Positions 18,922-26,917 of a stretch of 64,000 nt of DNA are shown here, one piece after another. Source of the DNA: Roseovarius sp. (GTDB lineage Bacteria > Pseudomonadota > Alphaproteobacteria > Rhodobacterales > Rhodobacteraceae). Numbering within the stretch: position 1 is the first letter of the stretch; the number at the start of each line of letters is the position of its first letter. The translations under genes were made by a program, and so were the position numbers. The DNA lies in the NCBI GenBank assembly GCA_027493545.1, contig JAOSKR010000003.1, positions 305,360-369,359 of the forward strand, written 5' to 3'. The notes under the pieces were generated by a model. The model was not told where the DNA came from, searched no databases, and worked only from the letters and a program-made list of their open reading frames with translations.

Positions 18922-19170
18922 ATGATATTGGACCGAGACCAGAAGCGAATCCTCTCACAAATCCTTGAACTGAATCACGTTCATTACGAGGACTTCATGG
19001 CCGATTTTTCTACAGAGGATATCCCGAGCTGGAAGGTGGATCAGCTATGCAATTGGATTAACAATGAATTCATGATGCGCGGGTTGGCTGAAAACGACCA
19101 ACCGAACGAGTATGGGCTTCAGCTCGAGCAACTGCTCGATGTTGTCAATCGGTTGCGTTTACGCGGCTGA
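18922..19170 (+). CDS. Small hypothetical protein at the edge of the RHS island
   Basis: 82 residues, preceded by an AGGGGG ribosome site 4 bases before the ATG. The composition is ordinary for a soluble acidic protein ('HVHYEDFMADFSTEDIPSW'), with no signal peptide or membrane segment. Its GC content is well below that of the core genes and like the RHS-linked genes just downstream, so it belongs to the imported island. I recognise no family. Position and size would fit an orphan immunity protein whose toxin tip has been lost, but that is speculation. The 250 bases that follow carry no convincing gene. Confidence 0.55.
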   Translation: MILDRDQKRILSQILELNHVHYEDFMADFSTEDIPSWKVDQLCNWINNEFMMRGLAENDQPNEYGLQLEQLLDVVNRLRLRG

Positions 19171-19429
19171 CTTCTCCCCGCGGTCCCCGTCGATCTGATA
19201 GTTCAGCATCCCTACAGTGCAGAACGGACCACCTCTGGCGTCCTGTACGCTGCTGGTTTCTGCCCTCGGGCACCAGTAGACATCGCTATCACTGTGGATG
19301 AGTCTAATTGCATCGGAGAAGCTGGAGGTATCGAGGTTCTACTTCGTGAACCAGACGGCCTCGACGCCGGCAAGTAGGCGCTGCGGCGATCATTTCCTCC
19401 GTGAGCACAGCTGAGTCCCATTTTGCCCC

Positions 19430-19717
19430 TTCGGCAAGATCGCCTGGGAGGTGACCCTCGACATCGCCCTGACGGAAGAGGACAAGGGCTTCCTCGGTGA
19501 ACGCTACGACGAACACGCCGAACTGCAGTTCCTCAACAACCGCTACTACGACCCGGAACTGGCGCTCTTCATCCAGCCCGACTGGCTGGGCGTGACCGAA
19601 CCTGGCGTCGGGACGAACCGCTACGACTACGCCAACAACGATCCGGTCAACAAGCTCGATCCCAACGGCAACTTCTTCGGCCTGATCGCCGGGTTCATCG
19701 CACAGGCCCTCGGCGTC
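19430..19717 (+). repeat. RHS-core direct repeat, copy 1
   Basis: 288 bases that recur at 21052-21339 with only a handful of mismatches and no net indel. They encode the conserved end of an RHS core ('FLGERYDEHAELQFLNNRYY', 'NDPVNKLDPNGN'). Downstream of the repeat the two copies are unrelated, as expected for swappable C-terminal toxin modules. Confidence 0.9.
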
Positions 19718-20398
19718 GAGTCCGTCCTCGCCATCGCAGCCATCGGCATCGGCGTCGACAGCGCCGTCGCCTTGGCCAATGGCGCAAGCCTCGGAGATGT
19801 GGTCAAATCCGCGACGATCCAGTTCGCAATGACGATGATGAAGGTAGGGGTTCAGGAGAGTGGACTGTTTGGGACGAAATTTCCAGAGGCAGCAGATGTC
19901 TCTGGTGGTAGATTTCGCGACGATGTTAATCTCAATCCTGATACTGGGTTAACATCTCACGGAAATACACTAAAAGGTGGAGCGACCTATTTTTGTGAAG
20001 GAAACATGACATTTTGCAATAATACAGATATTGCTGCTGCAGAGTTGCGAAACCATTCTGCTGGAGGCTACAAAATGAACTTGAATCTGCTCAGAGTGCA
20101 TGATCCTAAGATAGCCAACCTAATAGTATCTGAAGGCCCATTGGAACACAGCGCCCCTGCAGCAATTGCGGAATATGAACGCTGGAAATACCCAGATGGA
20201 TCAATCAAGCATGGAAATTTGATTAGGTTCAAACCGGGCTACAGAGGAAATTTTGTAAAAGCGTTCCTTCACGAATCCGGGCATTGGATGGGATTGGGAC
20301 ATCAGGGCTCTGGCACTAGCTTGATGCGGGAGTATCTTCGCCAAGCACACCGGCATTTTAGTACGGAGGATATGAGGAGGTTGATTAGTGCGTACTAA
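19451..20398 (+). CDS. RHS C-terminal tip with metzincin-like metalloprotease toxin domain (5'-truncated)
   Basis: The frame opens at a GTG, but RHS similarity continues a few codons upstream to an in-frame stop at 19412, so this is a displaced 3' end of an rhs gene. Residues ~1-90 are RHS core ('NNRYYDPELALFIQPDWLG' and 'NRYDYANNDPVNKLDPNGN'). After a hydrophobic linker the last ~200 residues are unrelated to RHS and AT-rich. They contain HESGHWMGLGH, an exact HExxHxxGxxH zinc site, followed eight residues later by SLM, which fits a Met-turn, as in matrixin-like metzincins. It overlaps the next gene by 11 bases. It may be an orphan toxin module waiting for recombination with a full rhs gene; a start codon for stand-alone translation is uncertain. 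Confidence 0.75.
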   Translation: MTLDIALTEEDKGFLGERYDEHAELQFLNNRYYDPELALFIQPDWLGVTEPGVGTNRYDYANNDPVNKLDPNGNFFGLIAGFIAQALGVESVLAIAAIGIGVDSAVALANGASLGDVVKSATIQFAMTMMKVGVQESGLFGTKFPEAADVSGGRFRDDVNLNPDTGLTSHGNTLKGGATYFCEGNMTFCNNTDIAAAELRNHSAGGYKMNLNLLRVHDPKIANLIVSEGPLEHSAPAAIAEYERWKYPDGSIKHGNLIRFKPGYRGNFVKAFLHESGHWMGLGHQGSGTSLMREYLRQAHRHFSTEDMRRLISAY

Positions 20399-20840
20399 AT
20401 TATCCTTCTTGGCAACTACTATGCTAGCCTGCGCGGGATGCCTAGTCTCACCCGAAGTTCCTGTTTCTAGCAATAATCCGAATGATATATCCCAGAATGT
20501 GGTTGTGGAATCGGAAGTAAGAATCAATTGCTCCGTACCTGTACAGGTGCATTGGCTTTTGAAAAAGGGAACAAGAGACCGGGCAGTGTGGGAGAAGGTT
20601 TTTCGCGAGATAAGAGGCGAGTATGTCGTAGAAGAGTTTCTTGCTGATTGGAGAGTAGGTGATATGTATGGGTTAAAATTTGTTTCGTGTGACGAAAGTA
20701 ATAAACCTAAGGTCTTTCTTTCGGTTGGCTTCACAACTCCCAGACTCGGAATGGCAAGAATCTACTTGGAAATGCGCGATGGTCAATTGGTCGCTTACCG
20801 ATTTTCGGTGAGCAAGTTTGTAGACACAATTGTAAATTAA
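20388..20840 (+). CDS. Secreted or lipoprotein partner of the metzincin tip; candidate immunity protein
   Basis: 150 residues. The N-terminus is a signal sequence ('MRTKLSFLATTMLACAGC') with Cys at 15 and 18, so either a lipoprotein or a periplasmic protein; the lipobox is not ideal. The rest is mixed alpha/beta with no recognised domain. It overlaps the 3' end of the metzincin-domain frame by 11 bases and shares its low GC, the usual arrangement of a toxin-immunity pair. A periplasmic location would fit protection against a protease delivered to the periplasm. The function is inferred from position only. Confidence 0.65.
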   Translation: MRTKLSFLATTMLACAGCLVSPEVPVSSNNPNDISQNVVVESEVRINCSVPVQVHWLLKKGTRDRAVWEKVFREIRGEYVVEEFLADWRVGDMYGLKFVSCDESNKPKVFLSVGFTTPRLGMARIYLEMRDGQLVAYRFSVSKFVDTIVN

Positions 20841-20955
20841 AAAGTGGAGCGGATAGTTCAGAGGTGGCTCGGCTTTTCTAAATGGTCTCAAGTCGTTTCG
20901 CAAATGAATTTCCCGCTCGATTTTGCTGCGACCGGGATAGACCGCGGCGGCGGGG

Positions 20956-21345
20956 GTGCGCACCCACTACCTGCACGCCGACCAGCTGGGCTCGATCATC
21001 GGCATCTCCGACAGCACCGGCGCCAGCGCCGAACGCCGCGCCTATCACCCGTTCGGCAAGATCGCCCGGGAGGTGACCCTCGACATCGCCCTGACGAAGG
21101 AAGACAAGGGCTTCCTCGGTGAACGCTACGACGAACACGCCGAACTGCAGTTCCTCAACAACCGCTACTACGACCCGGAACTGGCGCTCTTCATCCAGCC
21201 CGACTGGCTGGGCGTGACCGAACCTGGCGTCGGGACGAACCGCTACGACTACGCCAACAACGATCCGGTCAACAAGTTCGATCCCAACGGCAATTTCTTC
21301 GGCCTGATCGCCGGGTTCATTGCACAGGCCCTCGGCGTCCAATCC
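20956..21345 (+). pseudogene. Second orphan RHS tip, truncated at both ends
   Basis: The frame begins at a GTG ('MRTHYLHADQLGSIIGISDS') and carries the HxDxLGS motif of RHS cores, then the same RHS segment as the upstream copy up to 'FFGLIAGFIAQALGV'. Beyond about 21345 the sequence is unrelated and looks non-coding, and an in-frame stop lies just upstream of 20956. It is therefore a remnant of an RHS core whose C-terminal toxin has been lost or replaced. No immunity-like gene follows. Confidence 0.8.
21052..21339 (+). repeat. RHS-core direct repeat, copy 2
   Basis: Partner of the repeat at 19430-19717, at a constant offset of 1622 bases. One of the few mismatches is CCTGG in copy 1 versus CCCGG here, the same kind of difference that separates the IS21 copies. 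Confidence 0.9.
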
Positions 21346-21532
21346 ACCCCTGCCACCCCGCTATCGGTCAAGACACGATGTGCTATGCGAGGCATGCATT
21401 CTAGCAGGGCGGGCACCTCCGGCGCACGTCGCGGTCCTGGATGCCGGCGGCATGGACCGCGAGCGCGGTCGGGCGGCCGCAGCCATGCGACGACACAGAG
21501 GTGGTTTCGCAACGCTCTTTGTGCGGGCGGGG

Positions 21533-21778
21533 CTACCCCCCGCGCAGCCGCGCCAGCAGCACCACTTCGCTCTCGGGCGAGATCGGCGTGAACCAGCTGT
21601 CGTTGTAGACCTTGCCGTCAATGGCGACTGACACGCCGCGATCGAGTTGCGGGCGCAGGGCGGGGTATTTCTCGGCCAGCCCGTCGAGCAGTTCGCGCAG
21701 GGTGCCGGCCTCGATCTCGACCTCGGCCCGCCCGTCGGTTGCCGATTGCAGCGAGCCCCAGACCCGCACCTTGACCAT
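21533..21778 (-). CDS. MoaD/ThiS-family ubiquitin-like sulfur carrier
   Basis: 81 residues ending in Arg-Gly-Gly, the terminus needed for adenylation and thiocarboxylation. The beta-grasp pattern 'MVKVRVWGSLQSATDG...LRELLDGLAEKYPAL' and 'VYNDSWFTPISPESEVVLL' matches MoaD/ThiS proteins. It starts 8 bases after the stop of the molybdenum hydroxylase large subunit and is the last gene of that operon. A dedicated role in molybdopterin sulfur supply for this enzyme is a reasonable inference; a general MoaD elsewhere in the genome is not excluded. Confidence 0.8.
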   Translation of the reverse strand: MVKVRVWGSLQSATDGRAEVEIEAGTLRELLDGLAEKYPALRPQLDRGVSVAIDGKVYNDSWFTPISPESEVVLLARLRGG

Positions 21779-21786
21779 GGCGCGAC

Positions 21787-24036
21787 CTATGCCGTCTCGA
21801 TCGCCCGGCGCAGCTTCGGCGGCGAGATCGGCAGATCGGTCATCCGCACCCCGGCCGCCGCCGAGACGGCGTTGGCGATCGCCGCCAGCGGCGGCACGAT
21901 CGAGGTCTCGCCCACACCGCGCACCCCATAAGGATGCCCCGGGTTGGGGATTTCCAGGATCACCGTGTCGATCATCGGCAGGTCAGAGGCCACTGGAATG
22001 CGGTAGTCGAGAAAGCCGGGGTTCTGCAGGATCCCGTCCTCGCCATAGATGTACTCCTCGTTCAGGGCCCAGCCGATGCCCTGTGCCGCGCCGCCCTGGA
22101 ACTGGCCTTCGACATAATCGGGGTGCACCGCCTTGCCGGCGTCCTGAAAGACGGTGTAGCGCAGCACCCTCGTTGCCCCGGTCTCGGGATCGACTTCGAC
22201 ATCGACCATGTGGGTGGCGAAGCTGACGCCCGCGCCCTCGGCGTTGACCTCGTGGTGCCCGGCGATCGGCCCGCCGGTATTGGGGGCGATGGCGGCGATC
22301 TCGGCCAGCGTCATCGGGTCGTGATCGCCGGCGTTGGGTCCGGCGGGGCAGGCGGCGCCGTCCTTCCAGACCACCGCCTCCTCGTCGATGCCCCAGAGCC
22401 CGGCCACCCGGCGGCACATCTCGCGCTTGGCGGCGCGGGCGGCCTCGATGGTGGCGAGCCCGACGGCAAAGGTCACCCGGCTGCCATCGGTGACGTCGTT
22501 GAGCCCCAGAGAGGCGGTATCGGCAATGACCGTGCGCACCTGCTCGTAGGGAATGCCCAGTTCCTCGGCCGCCATCATCGACAGCGACGCCCGGCTGCCG
22601 CCGATGTCGGGGTTGCCCTCGGTCACGTTGACGGTGCCGTCCGAGGCGATGTTGAGCGACACGCAGGTGTTGCCGCCGAAGTTGAACCAGAAGCCGCAGG
22701 CGACGCCCCGGCCCTGGTTGTCGCCCAGCGGCGCGCCCCAGTGCGGATGGTCCCTGGCCGTGCGCAGCGTCGCCTCGAGCCCGATGGCGGGAAAGGTCAC
22801 GCCATAGGCGGAGCGGGTGCCCTCGCGGGCGGCGTTCCTGAGCCGCACCTCCAGCGGGTCGAGGCCAAAGCCGCGGGCCAGCTCGTCGATGGCGCTTTCG
22901 ACCGCGAAGGCCGCCATCGGCGCGCCGGGGGCGCGGTAGGCCGCCTGCTTGGGGCGGTTGGCAACCACGTCCCAGCCGATGGTGCGGACGTTTTCCAGGT
23001 CATAAGGCGCGAACGCCGCCATCGCGCCCAGCTCGACCGGCGAGCCGGGATAGGCGCCGCCCTGATAGCGCAGCTCGGCAAAGCCGGCGGTGATGCGGCC
23101 GTCCGCGGCCATGCCGACCGCCACGTCGATCGAGCTCGACGCCGTGGGTCCGGTCGCGCGCAGCACCTCTGATCGGCTCATCACCATCTTGACCGGGCGC
23201 CCGGCCTTGCGCGCCAGCGCCAGCGCCACCGGTTCGAGAAAGACCGTGGTTTTGCCGCCGAAACCGCCGCCGATCTCCGAGGCGGTCACCCTGACCTGCC
23301 CCTGCCGGAGCCCGAGAATGGCGGCGCAGGTATCGCGCACCATGTATTGCCCCTGGGTGCAGCACCACATGTCGGCCTGCCCGTCGGGCCCCATCTGCGC
23401 CAGGCAGGCATGGGGCTCGATATAGCCCTGGTGCGTGGCCTCGGTGCGGTAGGTGCGCCGGAGCACGCGGTCGGCCTTCTTCAGCCCCGCCTCGACATCG
23501 CCGTGCCCGAACTCGTATCGCGCCATGACGTTGGGCGACATGTCCTCGGGCACGCTCTCGTCGGTGCGGCCCTCGTGCAGGGCGGGCGCGCCCGGGTCCA
23601 TCGCACGGTCGACATCGGTGACGTGCGGCAAGGGCTCGTAGTCGACCTTTATGAGCTTGAGCGCCTGCCGCGCCACGGACTCCGAGGTCGCCGCCACCGC
23701 CGCCACCGCGTGCCCGTCATAAAGCGCCTTGGCGCCGGCCATGCAGTTGTCGCGAATGTCGGCGAGCGCGGCATCGAGCGGGATATCGGGAAAATCGGCA
23801 CGGGTGACCACCGCGTGCACGCCGTCAAGCGCCGCTGCCGCCGCTGTGTCGATCGACACTATCCTTGCATGGGCGTGCGGGCTGCGCAGCACCCGTCCCA
23901 CCAGCATCCCCGGCGCGCTCATGTCGGCGCCGAACCGCGCCCGTCCGGTGACCTTGTCGATGCCGTCGGGGCGCGGCACGCGGGTGCCGACGATCTTGAA
24001 TTCGGTGCGGGTGTCCTGCTTGGTGTCGAGCGCCAT
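21787..24036 (-). CDS. Xanthine dehydrogenase family, molybdopterin-binding large subunit
   Basis: 749 residues, the usual length. Family features are 'FGADMSAPGMLVGRVLRSPH' near the N-terminus, 'ASEIGGGFGGKT' (molybdopterin loop), 'AYRAPGAPMAAFAVESAID' and near the C-terminus 'GVRGVGETSIVPPLAAIANA', where the Glu is the catalytic base. The active-site loop is AYRAPGAP rather than the AYRCSFR of carbon monoxide dehydrogenases, so a purine- or aldehyde-type hydroxylase is expected. The start overlaps the small-subunit stop (TGATG). The substrate is not determined. Confidence 0.92.
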   Translation of the reverse strand: MALDTKQDTRTEFKIVGTRVPRPDGIDKVTGRARFGADMSAPGMLVGRVLRSPHAHARIVSIDTAAAAALDGVHAVVTRADFPDIPLDAALADIRDNCMAGAKALYDGHAVAAVAATSESVARQALKLIKVDYEPLPHVTDVDRAMDPGAPALHEGRTDESVPEDMSPNVMARYEFGHGDVEAGLKKADRVLRRTYRTEATHQGYIEPHACLAQMGPDGQADMWCCTQGQYMVRDTCAAILGLRQGQVRVTASEIGGGFGGKTTVFLEPVALALARKAGRPVKMVMSRSEVLRATGPTASSSIDVAVGMAADGRITAGFAELRYQGGAYPGSPVELGAMAAFAPYDLENVRTIGWDVVANRPKQAAYRAPGAPMAAFAVESAIDELARGFGLDPLEVRLRNAAREGTRSAYGVTFPAIGLEATLRTARDHPHWGAPLGDNQGRGVACGFWFNFGGNTCVSLNIASDGTVNVTEGNPDIGGSRASLSMMAAEELGIPYEQVRTVIADTASLGLNDVTDGSRVTFAVGLATIEAARAAKREMCRRVAGLWGIDEEAVVWKDGAACPAGPNAGDHDPMTLAEIAAIAPNTGGPIAGHHEVNAEGAGVSFATHMVDVEVDPETGATRVLRYTVFQDAGKAVHPDYVEGQFQGGAAQGIGWALNEEYIYGEDGILQNPGFLDYRIPVASDLPMIDTVILEIPNPGHPYGVRGVGETSIVPPLAAIANAVSAAAGVRMTDLPISPPKLRRAIETA

Positions 24037-24515
24037 CACGATGCCTCCCGCATGTCGGCCGCGGTCTCGAGCACGGCGCGAATGATCTTGTCGTAGCCGG
24101 TGCAGCGGCAGAGGTTGCCGGCCAGCCAGTAGCGCGCCTCTTCCTCGGTGGGGTCGGGGTTGCGCTCGAGCAGCGATTTCGCCGCCACCAGGATGCCCGG
24201 CGTGCAGATGCCGCATTGCAGCGCGGCCATGTCGATGAACTTGCGTTGCAGGGGGTGCAGGGTCTCGCCCTCGGCCATGCCCTCGATGGTCTCGATCTCG
24301 CGGCCCTCGGCCTCGGCGCCCAGCATCAGGCACGAACAGATCAGCCGGCCGTCGACGGTGACCGAACAGGCGCCGCAATCGCCGGTGCCGCAACCCTCCT
24401 TCGAGCCGGTCAGCCCGAGCCGGTCGCGCAGCACATCGAGCAGCGTCTCCTCGGCTTCGCAGAGGAATTCCTGCACCTCGCCGTTGACGGTGGTGGTGAC
24501 GTGGAGCTTGCTCAT
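24036..24515 (-). CDS. Xanthine dehydrogenase family, [2Fe-2S] small subunit
   Basis: 159 residues. Two [2Fe-2S] clusters are fully represented: the plant-ferredoxin motif 'GCGTGDCGACSV' with a later Cys in 'ICSCLM', and the helical domain motifs 'CGICTPG' and 'LCRCTGYDKI'. It transfers electrons from the Mo centre to the FAD subunit. It overlaps its neighbours on both sides (ATGA with the FAD subunit stop, TGATG with the large subunit start), giving the order FAD-FeS-Mo of the CoxM-S-L type. Confidence 0.95.
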   Translation of the reverse strand: MSKLHVTTTVNGEVQEFLCEAEETLLDVLRDRLGLTGSKEGCGTGDCGACSVTVDGRLICSCLMLGAEAEGREIETIEGMAEGETLHPLQRKFIDMAALQCGICTPGILVAAKSLLERNPDPTEEEARYWLAGNLCRCTGYDKIIRAVLETAADMREAS

Positions 24516-25378
24516 TCCAGGGTTCCTCCTGCGCGTGCATAGGCGATCACCGCCGCCCGGCGGGCCAGAACTCCGGCGATGTGGGTGCGGTAATGTTCGG
24601 TCCCGCGCTTGTCGGTGATGGGGCGCGCGGCAGCCGAGCAGATGGTGGCAAGCTGCTGCAGCCCGCCCTCGCGCAGATGCGAGCCCGCGAGCATCCGGCC
24701 GGCCTCGGCGACCACCATGACCCCGGGTCCGACCGCCCCCAGCGCCACCCGCGCCCGGATGATCCCGCCGTCCTCGTCCAGCGTCAGCGACACCCCGCAG
24801 CCCGCAACGGCGATATCCATTTCGGTCCGGGGGATGAAGCGCAGATAGGCGTCGCCCGACCGCTCCGCCCGGTCCGGAAGGAAGATCGAGGCGACCAGTT
24901 CGCCGTGCCCGAGCGAGGTCTTGCCCGGTCCGGTGGGCACCTCCTCGACCGGGACGTCACGGATGCCCTCGGGCCCGGCGATCCGCGCCAGCGCCCCGGC
25001 CGCCACCATCGCCGGCACGCTGTCGGCGGCGGGCGAGGCGTTGCAGAGGTTGCCCACTATCGTCGCCCGCCCCTGAACCTGGGTCGATCCGATCAGCTGC
25101 GCCGCCTCGACCACCCCGGGCCAGGCCGCGCGGAGGCCTGCATGTTCGCCCATCTCGGCGCCGCAGACCGCCGCGCCGATGCGCCAGCCGCCATCCTCCT
25201 CGGTAATGGTGCGCAGGCTGGCGATGCGCTTGATGTCGACCACCGCATCGGGGTGGGCCATGTCGGATCGCATCCGAACCAGCAGATCGGTGCCGCCGGC
25301 CAGCACCCGGCAATCGCCGCTCGCGCCGGCGAGGATGTCGACCGCCGCATCGAGCGTCGTGGGGGCGTGATAGTCCAT
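24512..25378 (-). CDS. Xanthine dehydrogenase family, FAD-binding medium subunit
   Basis: 288 residues from the ATG at 25376-25378; the frame remains open upstream to 25783, but that part lacks family features. 'LAGGTDLLVRMRSDM' and 'ATIVGNLCNASPAADS' are the two FAD pyrophosphate-binding loops of the CoxM/CutM family. It is the first gene of the four-gene operon (FAD, Fe-S, Mo, MoaD-like). A promoter is expected in the 25379-25820 gap, but I cannot point to one. Confidence 0.92.
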   Translation of the reverse strand: MDYHAPTTLDAAVDILAGASGDCRVLAGGTDLLVRMRSDMAHPDAVVDIKRIASLRTITEEDGGWRIGAAVCGAEMGEHAGLRAAWPGVVEAAQLIGSTQVQGRATIVGNLCNASPAADSVPAMVAAGALARIAGPEGIRDVPVEEVPTGPGKTSLGHGELVASIFLPDRAERSGDAYLRFIPRTEMDIAVAGCGVSLTLDEDGGIIRARVALGAVGPGVMVVAEAGRMLAGSHLREGGLQQLATICSAAARPITDKRGTEHYRTHIAGVLARRAAVIAYARAGGTLE

Positions 25379-25824
25379 GTCGTTCTTTCCTGTCGCGCCA
25401 CCCGCCGCGCGGGGTATGCGCATGGCGAGACTCGGCCTCTCGGGGGCGAGTATCGGAAAAAAATCGGGGCGGTCGCAAACGCTTCGTCTCCGGGGCGCCA
25501 CATGTCGCATGTCAGGCAAAGCAGGTTGCACGACACGGCCGGTTTCGGGGATGGCCGGGATCGACCGGAGGAACCCGCATGTCGGCCGGACCCCGGCACT
25601 GGAACGCTGCCTTGAACGCTCACCGCCGCGCCGACCCGGCCCGCACGAAAGCCCCGCACGGGGGCCGCCGTAAGGGCGCTGATTGAGGAGCGGCGGCGTT
25701 TCGCCGTTTGCCTCGGAAGGATGGCGCAGATGCCAACGGGTGATATGGATGCGCACCTGGCTTGCCCGACCATTTCGAATCACCTGTAGCCCATTGATAA
25801 ATATACGGCATTCTTACGCTGCAT
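25379..25824. other. Intergenic stretch with no recognisable gene
   Basis: About 450 bases between the molybdenum hydroxylase operon and the left end of the transposon. Open frames here are short and have no family features. The first part should hold the operon promoter. GC content falls towards the transposon end. Confidence 0.5.
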
Positions 25825-25834
25825 TGACGGATGA

Positions 25835-25871
25835 GGCAAAAGCGTGCGCACTGGAACACAAAGCGTGCGCA
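25835..25871. repeat. Left-end transposase binding sites
   Basis: Two copies of an AAAGCGTGCGCA-type motif, 21 bases apart, in the same orientation (GTGCGCA at 25844-25850 and 25865-25871). The outer one with its GGCA prefix matches the right-end outer site in inverted orientation. Repeated sites of this type are bound by TnsB/TniA-class transposases. Confidence 0.65.
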
Positions 25872-25890
25872 TTCCAGCCCGCACGAGGCA

Positions 25891-25917
25891 AAAGAAAAGG
25901 CCCGCCAAAAGCGGGCC
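25891..25917 (-). terminator. Rho-independent terminator after tniB
   Basis: Read on the minus strand, a GGCCCGC/GCGGGCC stem with a 5-base loop is followed by TTTTCTTTT. It lies just downstream of the tniB stop at 25941 and ends the outward-directed transposition transcript. Confidence 0.75.
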
Positions 25918-25940
25918 CTTGCAGTCACGTTTTCATCGGA

Positions 25941-26907
25941 TCAGCGTGATCGATTGAGCACTTCCAGCAAGATATCACGATCAAAGCTGTCGCGATAATC
26001 CGAAACCGTGAACGGTGAATACCCGATCGCAGTCGAGTATTTCTGAGCGAACGCCTCCGAAAATCTTTCCTTCGAACAGACCTCATCTCCGGCAAGTTGG
26101 CAAAGGGTGAACGCTTCGATCAGAAGCTCGATGACCAACCCCCAACGCTCACAGCACGCAAAGGCCAGCCTTTCCAGGAAGTCTCTTTTCGCCAGCGGAT
26201 TGAAGTCCAGACCAGCTTTTTTCGGAATAGCTGTAGGTCAGCTGGAGCAGTTCCTCCATATCAGATTCGCGTTCAAGATTGATGTTGTCGAAGCGAACCG
26301 TCCGAAGAAGATGAGCCAACTGCTCCTCCTTCGCGACCTGCACAGCCAGGCTGGGAATGCCCGACAAGATCAGCATGAGTGGCCAACGGGATTCTTTCAG
26401 GAGCGTCTTAAAACTATCCAGGATTTGCTGGTTTGTCCGCTGTCCATCGTCCGTGAACACATGCTGGCATTCATCAAAATGAATACCGACAACACCCTGA
26501 AGTTTGGCGTATTTAATGACCATTTCCCAGATATCGGCCTGAGTGCGGCGCCCTTTCAGCTTGTAACCGAGGAGATTGAGGATCCTGACGCCCAAGTCCT
26601 TCCAAGTGACCTTGCCGGAAAGGATGCAGTGAAGGATCTTGGCGGGTCGACCGTCAGGCATGACGACCGAGCCATCATTGAACTGCTCCAACAGCTTTCG
26701 GATCTCGTGGGATTTCCCCTGACGTGACTCTCCAATCACGAGAATACCGCGCGCTTCAAAGGGATTTCCGCTCAATGCCTTGGTGTAATAATCGGTCGTG
26801 CACCATGACATGGCCCGGAAGAGTTCCTCGCCTCGAGGGAACTCAAAATGAGCGTCCTTCAGCGGCTTGGAGATATTGACGACGTCAGTCCGGACAAATT
26901 GGTTCAT
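25941..26907 (-). CDS. tniB: TniB-family AAA+ transposition ATPase, split by a one-base insertion
   Basis: About 322 residues in two frames. Walker A is 'ILVIGESRQGKSHEIRKLL' near residue 60 and Walker B is 'VVGIHFDECQHVF' near 145; 'LILSGIPSLAVQV' follows as sensor region. The frame breaks at the A6 run (26217-26222). With five A the protein continues 'YSEKAGLDFNPLAKRDFLER' and runs to 'DILLEVLNRSR'. TniB/TnsC proteins select the target and activate the transposase. The ATG lies 10 bases after the tniA stop, behind a GAAGG site. The homopolymer break is probably a sequencing artefact. Confidence 0.87.
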
Positions 26908-26917
26908 TTCAGCACCT

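Noticed and set aside
21787..24036. Carbon monoxide dehydrogenase large subunit
   Set aside because: The active-site loop is AYRAPGAP; form I CODH has AYRCSFR, so a purine/aldehyde-type hydroxylase is preferred.
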